17,159 nucleotides of DNA, taken from the NCBI GenBank assembly GCA_905215115.1, contig CAJMOP010000037.1, positions 1-17,159 of the forward strand. The letters are read 5' to 3'. Under the pieces are notes generated by a model. It ran no database searches. It saw only the letters and a list, made by a program, of their open reading frames with translations, and was not told where the DNA came from. The first letter of the stretch is position 1, and every line of letters begins with the position of its first letter. Source of the stretch: an uncultured bacterium. GTDB lineage: Bacteria > Actinomycetota > Coriobacteriia > Coriobacteriales > Coriobacteriaceae. Positions 1-6,936 of this stretch are shown here, in pieces. The position numbers were made by a program, and so were the translations under genes.

Positions 1-1
1 G

Positions 2-205
2 CATGGCGCGCCCTCGCCGGCAAGCTTTGCCGCCGGCGAGGGTCGCATCCTGGAGGGGGTCGATGTTGCCGTCGACGCCGGTGAGACCCCGTGTCGCGAC
101 GCCTCGACCATCGTGTCGTTCCAGCACGGCGGGCTCCAGATCCTGCGCCAAGGCGCACTTCCCGCATCAGAGATCGAACGGGTCCTGTCCGACCCGATGC
201 AATAG
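2..205 (+). CDS. Threonylcarbamoyl-AMP synthase (Sua5/YrdC/YwlC family), C-terminal fragment
   Basis: Only the last 67 codons are in the window; the gene starts upstream. The family makes threonylcarbamoyl-AMP from threonine, bicarbonate and ATP, the first step of the t6A modification of ANN-decoding tRNAs, in the cytoplasm. Visible: an APSP segment where family members have SANPSG-like sequence, then a VDVAVDAGETP stretch, STIVSF (the family's STIVD-type strand) and LQILRQGAL, matching the usual 'ilR.Ga' near the C-terminus. It ends in SDPMQ and a TAG stop. No extra Sua5 C-terminal domain follows, so this is the short YrdC/TsaC type or simply ends there. glpK starts 13 bp downstream, so the two are probably co-transcribed. 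The family call is confident; the exact symbol (tsaC, sua5, ywlC) cannot be chosen from this fragment. Confidence 0.8.
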   Translation, partial: HGAPSPASFAAGEGRILEGVDVAVDAGETPCRDASTIVSFQHGGLQILRQGALPASEIERVLSDPMQ

Positions 206-218
206 AAAGGTGTAAGCG

Positions 219-1760
219 ATGTCGTTGAATCTGGGCAGCCTGGGCATGGAAGATGCCTCGTTTAACTTTGGCGGTTCCTACATCATGGCGCTCGACTGCG
301 GCACCACCTCGGTACTTGCGACCATCGTCGACGAGTACGGATGCATCGTCGCGCAGGCACGTCGCAGCGTCAAAACCAGTTTTCCGCGTCCCGGTTGGGT
401 GGAGCAAGACCCCATGGCGGTCCTTGCCAGCCAGATCGCCGTCATGATGGAAGTCCAGTTTAAGAGCGGTATCCACTCCGACCGCATTGCCGCCATCGGC
501 ATCTCCAACCAGCGCGAGACCACGGTGGTCTGGGACCGCGTGAGCGGTCAGCCGATCTATAACGCCATCGTGTGGCAGTGCCGCCGTACCGCGCCGGCAA
601 TCGACGCGTTGGTTGAACAGGGTTGCGAGGAGCTGGTGCGCTCCCGCACGGGACTCACGCTCGACCCGTATTTCTCGGCCTCCAAGGTGCAGTGGATTCT
701 CGACAACGTCGACGGCGCACGCGAAAGCGCGGCGGCGGGCGACCTCATGTTTGGCACCATCGACACCTGGCTCATCTACAACCTCACCGGCGGCCAGGTC
801 TTTGCCACCGACTACACCAATGCCAGCCGCACGGCACTCTTTAATATCCATACGCTCGATTGGGACGACGACCTGCTGGCACTCTTTGACGTTCCACGTT
901 CCATGATGCCCGAGGTTCGCTGGAGCTCGGGCGACTACGGCCGCGTCGCGAGCGACATCATGACCAACATGCCGCCCATCATGGGCGTGGCGGGTGACCA
1001 ACAGGCGTCGCTGTTCGGCCACTGCTGTTTCCGTCCCGGCCAGACCAAAAACACCTATGGCACGGGTTGCTTTATGCTCATGAACACCGGCGACGAGATC
1101 GTCGAATCCAAGAATGGCCTGGTCTCCACCATCGGTATCGCTGCGGACGGCAAAGTCAGCTATGCGCTCGAGGGCTCTATTTTTGCCGCCGGCTCAACGA
1201 TGAACTGGCTTCGCAACAACATGGGCATCATCTCGAGCGTGAGCGAGTCGGCACAACTCGCTGCTTCGATTAGCGACAACGAGGGCTGCTACTTCGTTCC
1301 CGCCTTTGCGGGTTTGGGTGCTCCCTGGTGGGACCCGCATGCTCGCGGTATCGTGTGCGGTCTGACCGGCGCCTCGAGCCGTGCGACCATCGTACGTGCC
1401 GCCTGCGAATCCATGGCATATCAGAGCTACGACGTGCTGCGCGCCATGGAGCAGGACGTGGGGCTTTCGATTGAGCGCCTGTCTGTCGATGGCGGTGCCT
1501 CGCGCAACGAGTTCATCATGCAATTCCAGGCCGACCTGCTGGATATCCCCGTGCTGCAATGCGAGACGGTGGAGACCACGGCAATCGGTGCCGCGTACTT
1601 GGCGGGTCTTGCCGTCGGCTATTGGGAAGACCTGGAAGAGCTGGAGCAAAATGCCCAGATCGTTAGGACCTTCCTTCCCCACATGTCCGCCGAGCGCCGC
1701 GAGCAAAACCTTGCGGGCTGGCGTGATGCAGTCAGGCGCTCGCTCAGCACCTCACAGTAG
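219..1760 (+). CDS. glpK: Glycerol kinase
   Basis: ATP-dependent phosphorylation of glycerol to sn-glycerol 3-phosphate in the cytoplasm; FGGY carbohydrate kinase family. The protein has 513 residues (family about 500). Visible motifs: GWVEQDP (59-65), SNQRETTVVWD (96-106), NAIVWQCRRT (115-124), GTIDTWL (179-185), GVAGDQQASLFG (256-267), the GTGCFMLMNTG loop (281-291) and the FGGY signature around DGGASRNEFIMQFQADLL (424-441). The glycerol ligands known from E. coli all align: Arg99, Glu100, Tyr151, Asp260, Gln261. Odd points: the N-terminal phosphate loop reads DCGTTSVL (26-33) where glycerol kinases have DQGTTSSR, and there are about 15 extra N-terminal residues. The His-containing segment that PTS HPr phosphorylates in Firmicutes GlpK is not recognisable. 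ATG at 219 is preferred because GAAAGG (205-210) lies 8 nt upstream; ATG 246 has no good site. No glpF or glpD is adjacent. Confidence 0.9.
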   Translation: MSLNLGSLGMEDASFNFGGSYIMALDCGTTSVLATIVDEYGCIVAQARRSVKTSFPRPGWVEQDPMAVLASQIAVMMEVQFKSGIHSDRIAAIGISNQRETTVVWDRVSGQPIYNAIVWQCRRTAPAIDALVEQGCEELVRSRTGLTLDPYFSASKVQWILDNVDGARESAAAGDLMFGTIDTWLIYNLTGGQVFATDYTNASRTALFNIHTLDWDDDLLALFDVPRSMMPEVRWSSGDYGRVASDIMTNMPPIMGVAGDQQASLFGHCCFRPGQTKNTYGTGCFMLMNTGDEIVESKNGLVSTIGIAADGKVSYALEGSIFAAGSTMNWLRNNMGIISSVSESAQLAASISDNEGCYFVPAFAGLGAPWWDPHARGIVCGLTGASSRATIVRAACESMAYQSYDVLRAMEQDVGLSIERLSVDGGASRNEFIMQFQADLLDIPVLQCETVETTAIGAAYLAGLAVGYWEDLEELEQNAQIVRTFLPHMSAERREQNLAGWRDAVRRSLSTSQ

Positions 1761-1883
1761 GGCTGCGATGGGCTGCTCGATACAACAAACCGCTAAACTA
1801 ATGCATGGCGTGCGGCGGCAACATTGCTGCGCGCCTTGTCAGCAAGGCCGTTTTGCGGCCGCAACGAAAGGGGCAATCAATCC

Positions 1884-2531
1884 ATGACCGTCACCTACGA
1901 TGCGTCCCGTGTGACGCTTGTCGATCACCCGCTCGTCCAGCACAAGCTGTCGATCCTGCGCGACAAAAACACCGGCACCAACCAGTTCCGCCAGCTCGTG
2001 CGCGAACTCGCGCTTTTTGACGGCTACGAGGCCATGCGCGACCTGCCTATGGAAGACGTCGAGGTCGAGACCCCCATCACTACCGCCACGTTCAAACAGC
2101 TTGCCGGCAAGAAACTCGCCATCGTGCCCATCCTGCGTGCGGGCCTTGGCATGGTCGACGGCATCCTCGACCTGGTGCCCTCCGCTCGCGTGGGTCACAT
2201 CGGCATGGAGCGCGACGAGGTCACCCACGAGCCGCACGAGTATTACTGCAAGATGCCCAAGGATATCGACCAGCGCATCTGCCTGGTCGTCGACCCCATG
2301 CTTGCCACGGGCGGTTCGGCCGAGATGGCCATCAGCTACCTGCGCGAGCGCGGTGTCAAGGACATCCGCATGCTGTGCATCGTCGCGGCCCCCGAGGGCC
2401 TCAAGTCGCTGACCGAGAAGGACCCAGATGTGCATATCTATACCTGCGCCATCGACGACCATCTCAACGAGGCTGCCTACATCGTTCCCGGCCTCGGCGA
2501 CGCCGGCGACCGCATCTACGGCACGCTCTAG
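1884..2531 (+). CDS. upp: Uracil phosphoribosyltransferase
   Basis: Pyrimidine salvage in the cytoplasm: uracil plus PRPP gives UMP and pyrophosphate. The 215-residue product matches the usual length (about 209). Motifs in order: HPLVQHKLSILRD (15-27), RELALFDGYEA (40-50), VPILRAGLGM (81-90), the PRPP loop VVDPMLATGGSA (135-146), and the uracil-binding C-terminus PGLGDAGDRIYGTL (202-215). The frame is open upstream to 1824, but ATG 1884 is the right start: GAAAGGGG (1866-1873) lies 10 nt before it and the upstream residues resemble nothing in the family. A small hairpin, GGCCG-ttttg-CGGCC (1846-1860), sits just before the ribosome binding site; I assign it no function. The gene lies between glpK and the atp operon, and upp next to atp genes is a familiar Gram-positive arrangement. 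Confidence 0.96.
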   Translation: MTVTYDASRVTLVDHPLVQHKLSILRDKNTGTNQFRQLVRELALFDGYEAMRDLPMEDVEVETPITTATFKQLAGKKLAIVPILRAGLGMVDGILDLVPSARVGHIGMERDEVTHEPHEYYCKMPKDIDQRICLVVDPMLATGGSAEMAISYLRERGVKDIRMLCIVAAPEGLKSLTEKDPDVHIYTCAIDDHLNEAAYIVPGLGDAGDRIYGTL

Positions 2532-2572
2532 TCGCTGGGCTAAACGGCCGCGGCTGCAAATACGAAGAAACG

Positions 2573-2607
2573 GTGCGCGCGGACGAACAAAAGGCGACCG
2601 CGCGCAC
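2573..2607. other. Perfect 10-bp hairpin downstream of upp
   Basis: GTGCGCGCGG (2573-2582) and CCGCGCGCAC (2598-2607) are exact inverted repeats with a 15-nt loop. There is no T-run after the 3' arm (TCCTGTT follows), so this is not a canonical Rho-independent terminator, although it may end or protect the upp transcript. A second, nested structure follows at 2620-2651: ACGTTTT pairs with AAAACGT around the palindrome CCCTGCAGGG (2628-2637). Confidence 0.5.
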
Positions 2608-2722
2608 TCCTGTTAACGGACGTTTTGCCCTGCAGGGTTCGAGAAAAACGTATTACCGTACCTGCGGCATAAAGAAGGTCTTAAGAAAACGAACAGGTGC
2701 GTATTAACCGATGCTTTTTCGG

Positions 2723-2750
2723 TTGTACTTTAGCGATTGGCTCGTACAAT
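2723..2750 (+). promoter_or_regulatory. Candidate promoter of the atp operon
   Basis: TACAAT (2745-2750) is a good -10 match. TTGTAC (2723-2728) gives a weak -35 with a 16-bp spacer. It lies about 60 bp upstream of the first operon gene, in the only sizeable gap before it. A 6-bp inverted repeat, AACCGA (2706-2711) with TCGGTT (2719-2724), overlaps the -35 side and might be regulatory. Motif matching only. Confidence 0.45.
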
Positions 2751-2811
2751 AGTCACCAATGTTTGGCGGGAACTGTTCTGTGAAGCGTTAAAAAGGAAAG
2801 TGAGGACGCCA

Positions 2812-3123
2812 GTGTTTCAGATAGCCGATCTGCTCGCTATCGTTGCAGGCGCCATCGCGGGCGCAATTGCCTTCCTTCCCTTTGTCTTTACGCTCAAGCC
2901 GGTTCTTGACGATAAACAGAATGCGGACATGCTCAAGGGTATGGTGAGTCTGGCGGTCTCGGCAATCGCCCTGCTCGTCTTTACCTTGGTTGTGTTTGTG
3001 TTGTTCGGAGAGGCATTTCGCATGTTCCTCCTGGGCGAGGCGATCGGCTTCGTGGCCTTTATGGCCGCCTGCGCGGTTCGTGTCGCCAAGGCGCTGCGAG
3101 ATCCTCATGAGGTCGAAAGGTAA
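2812..3123 (+). CDS. AtpI-like small membrane protein, first gene of the atp operon
   Basis: A 103-residue hydrophobic protein with three predicted membrane segments at about 7-27, 44-64 and 68-90, ending in a basic/acidic tail (RDPHEVER). It shows no recognisable catalytic motif. Its place directly before atpB, four bases away, is where AtpI/UncI, a c-ring assembly helper and possible ion transporter, sits in many bacteria. I infer the AtpI role from position and topology rather than from sequence similarity. GTG 2812 is chosen because AAGTGAGG (2798-2805) lies 6 nt upstream and the hydrophobic segment begins right after it. The frame stays open back to a TTG at 2737, but that codon overlaps the candidate -10 box and has no ribosome binding site. 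Confidence 0.65.
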   Translation: MFQIADLLAIVAGAIAGAIAFLPFVFTLKPVLDDKQNADMLKGMVSLAVSAIALLVFTLVVFVLFGEAFRMFLLGEAIGFVAFMAACAVRVAKALRDPHEVER

Positions 3124-3126
3124 GTC

Positions 3127-3930
3127 GTGGAAATTTTTGAAAAGCTGCCTGATGAGATTAATCATCTGGTCAGCGAGTTCAGCTCCACCCCTGTCGTGGG
3201 CGATCTGAGCTGCGGCATCACGCAGTACTCGTTTTGGCTGATCGTCTCCACGATCGTGCTCCTGATCGTCCTGGCCGTGTTCAAGAAGAAGCAGACCCTG
3301 GTTCCCAAGGGCTTCTTCGTCAACGGTTTCGAGTACATCATCGAGTACGTCGAGAACGATATCGGCAAGGGTGTCGTGGGTGAGAACTGGAAGAAGCACT
3401 TCCCGTTCCTGTGCTCGCTTTTCCTGTTCATCCTGATCAATAACATGATCGGCCTGATTCCGGGAATGAAGCCCGGCACCGGCGCAATCGGCTCCACCGC
3501 CGCGCTCGCCATTTTCGCCTTCGTGTACTTCATCTACTACGGATGCAAGGCTCACGGCGTGATCGGCTACATCAAGAGCCTCGCCCCGCAGGGCGTGAGC
3601 TTCCCGATGAACGTGCTCGTGTGGGTCGTCGAGCTTTTCTCGACCTTCCTGCGCCTCATCACGCTCGCCGTCCGTCTGTTCTGCAACATGTTCGCAGGAC
3701 ACGTGGTCATGGGCTCGTTCGCCATCATGGCGAGCATGTTCATGCAGCCGCTGCTTCAGCAGGTTTCCGCGGCCCACGCCGTTGGCGCCCTGCCTTCGCT
3801 GGCCTGGCTTGCCATCCTCATCCTGATCTATGCGATCGAGCTTGTGGTCGGCGCCATCCAGGCTTACGTCTTCACGGTCCTTACCGCCGTGTATGTCTCC
3901 GAGGCAGAGGAGGTCGCGGAGGAGGAGTAG
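3127..3930 (+). CDS. atpB: F1Fo ATP synthase subunit a
   Basis: Membrane stator subunit that forms the ion half-channels against the c-ring; 267 residues, normal for the family. Visible: a multi-span hydrophobic pattern, FILINNMIGLIPG (101-113), the essential channel arginine Arg183 in LITLAVRLFCNMFAGH (177-192), and IELVVGAIQAYVFTVLTAVYV (237-257) with Gln245. Where E. coli has Glu219 and His245, this protein has His192 and Glu238, the reciprocal pair found in many other bacteria. Cys186 replaces the usual glycine of RLFGNM. The C-terminus is strongly acidic (EAEEVAEEE). Start GTG 3127 has GAAAGG (3115-3120) 6 nt upstream. A 124-bp gap with two small inverted repeats separates it from atpE. 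Confidence 0.95.
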   Translation: MEIFEKLPDEINHLVSEFSSTPVVGDLSCGITQYSFWLIVSTIVLLIVLAVFKKKQTLVPKGFFVNGFEYIIEYVENDIGKGVVGENWKKHFPFLCSLFLFILINNMIGLIPGMKPGTGAIGSTAALAIFAFVYFIYYGCKAHGVIGYIKSLAPQGVSFPMNVLVWVVELFSTFLRLITLAVRLFCNMFAGHVVMGSFAIMASMFMQPLLQQVSAAHAVGALPSLAWLAILILIYAIELVVGAIQAYVFTVLTAVYVSEAEEVAEEE

Positions 3931-4018
3931 TCTTCCGTTCGCGCCTTAAAGGTAAGGTAATTCGTTAAACCGCCGGTGCCCGTACCCATGGAGCCCGGCA
4001 GTTATAAAAAGGTTATCC

Positions 4019-4050
4019 TGCGTGAAATAAGACACGCACGACAAAGGAGG
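4019..4050 (+). promoter_or_regulatory. atpE translation-initiation region: hairpin plus near-perfect Shine-Dalgarno
   Basis: TGCGTG (4019-4024) and CACGCA (4033-4038) form a perfect 6-bp hairpin with an A-rich 8-nt loop. AAAGGAGG (4043-4050) follows and ends 4 nt before the GTG start of atpE. This is the strongest ribosome binding site in the operon and fits the need for many more c subunits than other Fo subunits. The functional role of the hairpin is inferred. Confidence 0.55.
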
Positions 4051-4054
4051 AATC

Positions 4055-4249
4055 GTGGGAGTTATCGGTTACGGTCTCGGTGTTATCGGCGCTGGTCTTG
4101 CTATCGGCCTGTCTGCTCTGGGTGCTACGGGTGCTATGGCCCGTCAGCCTGAGGTCCAGGGCCGCGTGTTCACCGTCTTCATTATGGGCTCCGCCTTCGG
4201 CGAGGCTCTGGCTCTGATCGGCTTCGTTGTCGCGCTGATCGTTAAATAG
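4055..4249 (+). CDS. atpE: F1Fo ATP synthase subunit c (c-ring proteolipid)
   Basis: A 64-residue double-helix hairpin protein, shorter than the usual 70-85. The first glycine/alanine-rich helix spans about 3-27 (GLGVIGAGLAIGLSALG), the polar loop is ARQPEV (29-34), and the second helix spans about 38-62 with the ion-binding carboxylate Glu50 in GSAFGEALALIG (45-56). Aligned on the RQPE loop with Na+-type c subunits such as that of Ilyobacter tartaricus, the Na+ side-chain ligands are absent: Ile17 in place of the first-helix Gln, Ala51-Leu52 after the Glu, and Ile55 in place of the Tyr. I therefore infer H+ coupling. Codons are mostly GGT, GCT, GTT and ATC, suggesting strong expression. GTG 4055 is set by AAAGGAGG 4 nt upstream. 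Confidence 0.93.
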   Translation: MGVIGYGLGVIGAGLAIGLSALGATGAMARQPEVQGRVFTVFIMGSAFGEALALIGFVVALIVK

Positions 4250-4264
4250 CACGGAGCGTCAAGT

Positions 4265-4867
4265 ATGAATCTTTCATCCCAGAAGAGCGCGATCGCACTC
4301 TCCGCGTCCGCGGCCGCGCTGCTCATGCCGGTTTCCGCGTTCGCCGAGGACGGCGCTGCCGGTGCGGACATCCTCATCCCTAAGATGGCGGAGTTCATCC
4401 CGGCGCTTATCGCCTTCCTGATTATCTGGATCGTGCTGGCCAAGGTCGCCCTGCCGGGCATCATGAAAACCATGGAGGAGCGCGGCAAGAAGATCGAGGA
4501 GAGCCTCGACGAGGCCGAGAAGACCAAGCAGGAGGCTATCGCCAAGCGCGCTGAGTCCGACTCGATCGTCACCGACGCCCGTCGTCAGGCTGCCGACATC
4601 GTTCTCGAGGCCCGTAAGGACGCCGAGTCCGAGCGCGCCCGTATCATCGAGGCTGCTCACAAGGAGGCCGAGGAGATCATCGCCAAGGCCCATACGACCG
4701 TCGAGGACGAGCGCAAGTCCATTTACGCCGGTGCCGCGAGCTCCATCGCCGACCTGTCCGTTGCCGTCGCCACCAAGATCGTGGGCGAGGCACTCGAGGA
4801 CGATGCCGAGCAGAAGAAGCTCATCGAGCGCTACATCCAGGAAGCAGGTAGCCTGAATGCCGACTAG
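4265..4867 (+). CDS. atpF: F1Fo ATP synthase subunit b with signal-peptide-like N-terminus
   Basis: Peripheral-stalk subunit joining Fo to F1. The 200-residue protein has one membrane helix at about 43-62 (EFIPALIAFLIIWIVLAKVALPG) followed by a long charged coiled-coil region (about 68-155, rich in E, K, R and A) and a C-terminal helical part (AVATKIVGEALEDDAEQKKLIERYI) that should contact delta. Unusually, a second hydrophobic segment precedes the membrane helix: residues 1-27 have a Lys, an Ala/Leu core and an AFA cleavage-like site before Glu28, as in Sec signal peptides. ATG 4265 has GGAG (4253-4256) 8 nt upstream. The last 11 bases overlap atpH, which suggests translational coupling. Confidence 0.93.
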   Translation: MNLSSQKSAIALSASAAALLMPVSAFAEDGAAGADILIPKMAEFIPALIAFLIIWIVLAKVALPGIMKTMEERGKKIEESLDEAEKTKQEAIAKRAESDSIVTDARRQAADIVLEARKDAESERARIIEAAHKEAEEIIAKAHTTVEDERKSIYAGAASSIADLSVAVATKIVGEALEDDAEQKKLIERYIQEAGSLNAD

Positions 4868-5333
4868 CCGCTATCAGGACAAGGTGCTCGAGACCTACGC
4901 GCGCTCCCTTCTGGAAGCCGCTAAGGCCGAGAACCATGTGTTCGAGGACCTCGAGATGATCGAGCGCTTGGCTTCTGCCAGCCCCGAGATCATCGCCGTG
5001 CTCGACACCATGTCCAAGCGCGACCAGCTCGACCTTCTTCCCAAGGTGGCAGCTGCCTTTAAGTATGTTGCCGAGGAAGACGAGGATGTAGTGGGCGTGA
5101 CCGTCACCACGGCGATCCCGCTCGACGACGAGCTGCGTCAAACCATCACTAAGAAATGCGAGCAGGACTTCGGCCGCAAGGTATTCCTTATCGAGCAGGT
5201 CGACCCGTCTATCGTGGGCGGCCTGGTGCTCGAGGCCCGCGGCGAGCGTCGTGATATTTCCGTCAAGACGCAGCTGCGCATCGCGCAGGAGACCCTCGCA
5301 AACTCTGCTAATTCGTACGGAGGTGAAGCCTAA
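4857..5333 (+). CDS. atpH: F1Fo ATP synthase subunit delta
   Basis: Cap of the peripheral stalk, binding the top of F1 and the end of subunit b. The product has 158 residues, somewhat shorter than the usual 175-180. The N-terminal helical domain begins YQDKVLETYARSLLEAA (6-22), matching the family's 'YA.AL...A' opening. The C-terminal domain has the typical TTAIPLDDELRQTI stretch, VDPSIVGG (115-122) and the conserved RRDISVKTQL (131-140). The start codon lies inside the end of atpF (11-bp overlap), with AGGAAG about 12 nt upstream. The stop overlaps the atpA start as TAATG. Position and C-terminal motifs make the call firm. Confidence 0.93.
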   Translation: MPTSRYQDKVLETYARSLLEAAKAENHVFEDLEMIERLASASPEIIAVLDTMSKRDQLDLLPKVAAAFKYVAEEDEDVVGVTVTTAIPLDDELRQTITKKCEQDFGRKVFLIEQVDPSIVGGLVLEARGERRDISVKTQLRIAQETLANSANSYGGEA

Positions 5334-6931
5334 TGTCCGAAACCCTCAATGCCCAGGATATCGCCAAGAAACTGCAGGAGCAGCTCACGAGCCTCTCCGC
5401 GACGGTCGATACGCATGAGGTTTCAACGGTCGACGAGGTAGGCGACGGCATCGCGCGCGTCTCCGGCCTCAAGAGCGCCATGGCAGGCGAGCTTCTGGAG
5501 TTCAAGAGCTCCGATACCGGTGAGACCGTCTTCGGCCTTGCCCAGAACCTTGACCGTGACGAGGTCGGCGCCGTTCTGTTCGGTGCCGTCGACTCCATCA
5601 AGGAAGGCGACGAGTGCCGCACCACTGGCCGCATTATGGATATCCCCGTGAGCCGCGCCATGCTCGGCCGCGTCGTCAATCCGCTCGGCCAGCCCATCGA
5701 CGGCCTAGGCGACATCGTCGCTACGCACCGTCGCCCCATCGAGTTCAAGGCCCCCGGCGTCATCGACCGTACCCCGGTGTGCGAGCCGGTTCAGACCGGT
5801 CTGCTCGCTATCGACTCCATGGTGCCTATTGGCCGCGGTCAGCGTGAGCTCATCATCGGCGACCGTAAGACCGGTAAGACCGCCATCGCCATCGACGCTA
5901 TTCTCAACCAGCGCGGCAAGGGCATGGTCTGCATCTATGTCGCCATCGGCCAGAAGGCCTCCACGGTTGCCAACATCCGCGAGACCCTCGCTCAGCACGG
6001 TGCGCTCGACTACACCATCATCGTTTCGGCCACCGCTGCCGATTCCGCCCCTATGCAGTACATCGCGCCTATGGCCGGTGCCGCTATCGGCGAGTTCTTC
6101 ATGTACAACGGCGAGGACGGCAAGCCCGCCAGCGAGACCAACCCCGGCGGCCACGTGCTCGTCATCTACGACGACCTGTCCAAGCAGGCTGTGGCCTACC
6201 GTCAGATGTCGCTGACGCTGCATCGTCCGCCCGGACGCGAGGCCTATCCTGGCGACATCTTCTACCTGCACTCTCGTCTGCTCGAGCGTGCCGTCAAGAT
6301 GTCCAAGAAGAACGGTTACGGCTCCATGACGGCACTGCCGATCATCGAGACCCAGGACGGCGACGTCTCGGCCTACATTCCGACCAACGTCATTTCCATT
6401 ACCGATGGTCAGATCTACCTGCAGTCCGAGCTCTTCTTCCAGGGTCAGCGCCCGGCAGTCGACGTGGGCATCTCCGTGTCCCGCGTCGGTGGCGATGCGC
6501 AGACCAAGGCCATGAAGCAGGTCGCCGGCAACCTCCGTCTGGACCTCGCTTCGTACCAGGAGCTCGCTGGCTTTACGCAGTTCGGCTCCGACCTCGACGA
6601 GGCTACTCAGAAGCAGCTGACCCATGGTGCTCGCATGACCGAGCTCCTGAAGCAGCCGCGTTACAAGCCGTTTGAGGTTGGCGAGCAGATCGTTACGCTG
6701 TTCGCTGGCAACGAGGGCTTCCTGGATGACCTGGAGATCGCCGACGTGCTGCCCTTCCGTGCCGAGCTCATCGAGTACATGGACAATGGCTTTGGCTCGC
6801 TGCTCGACAAGGTTCGCGCCAAGAAGATCGATGATGACACCAAGGCTGAGCTCTTGCGCGTCATCGGCGACTTCAAGCAGCAGTTCATGGCCAAGCACCA
6901 TTCGGATGTTTCTGGATCAGAGGAGAACTAA
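5333..6931 (+). CDS. atpA: F1 ATP synthase subunit alpha
   Basis: Non-catalytic nucleotide-binding subunit of the F1 hexamer; 532 residues (family about 500-550). Seen in order: N-terminal beta-barrel (GDGIARVSGL, 37-46), RAMLGRVVNPLGQPIDG (108-124), Walker A GDRKTGKTA (176-184), Walker B strand LVIYDD (276-281), RPPGREAYPGDIFYLHSRLLER (298-319), IPTNVISITDGQIYL (349-363) and the arginine finger Arg384 in SVSRVGGDAQ (381-390). Between MYNG (257-260) and HVLVIYDD there is an insert of about 12 residues, GKPASETNPGG-like, absent from the E. coli and mycobacterial proteins as I know them. The start overlaps the atpH stop by one base; GGAGGTGA (5319-5326) lies 6 nt upstream. Confidence 0.97.
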   Translation: MSETLNAQDIAKKLQEQLTSLSATVDTHEVSTVDEVGDGIARVSGLKSAMAGELLEFKSSDTGETVFGLAQNLDRDEVGAVLFGAVDSIKEGDECRTTGRIMDIPVSRAMLGRVVNPLGQPIDGLGDIVATHRRPIEFKAPGVIDRTPVCEPVQTGLLAIDSMVPIGRGQRELIIGDRKTGKTAIAIDAILNQRGKGMVCIYVAIGQKASTVANIRETLAQHGALDYTIIVSATAADSAPMQYIAPMAGAAIGEFFMYNGEDGKPASETNPGGHVLVIYDDLSKQAVAYRQMSLTLHRPPGREAYPGDIFYLHSRLLERAVKMSKKNGYGSMTALPIIETQDGDVSAYIPTNVISITDGQIYLQSELFFQGQRPAVDVGISVSRVGGDAQTKAMKQVAGNLRLDLASYQELAGFTQFGSDLDEATQKQLTHGARMTELLKQPRYKPFEVGEQIVTLFAGNEGFLDDLEIADVLPFRAELIEYMDNGFGSLLDKVRAKKIDDDTKAELLRVIGDFKQQFMAKHHSDVSGSEEN

Positions 6932-6936
6932 GCCCC

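Noticed and set aside
1824..1883. 20-residue N-terminal extension of Upp
   Set aside because: Uracil phosphoribosyltransferases start at the later ATG, which has the clear GAAAGGGG site.
2537..2707. Continuation of open frames through the upp-atp gap as a small gene
   Set aside because: The stretch is mostly inverted repeats (2573-2607 and 2620-2651), without a start and ribosome binding site that fit a gene.
5705..6901. Minus-strand frame of about 398 codons opposite atpA
   Set aside because: Antisense shadow of a conserved gene, with no ribosome binding site or recognisable domain.
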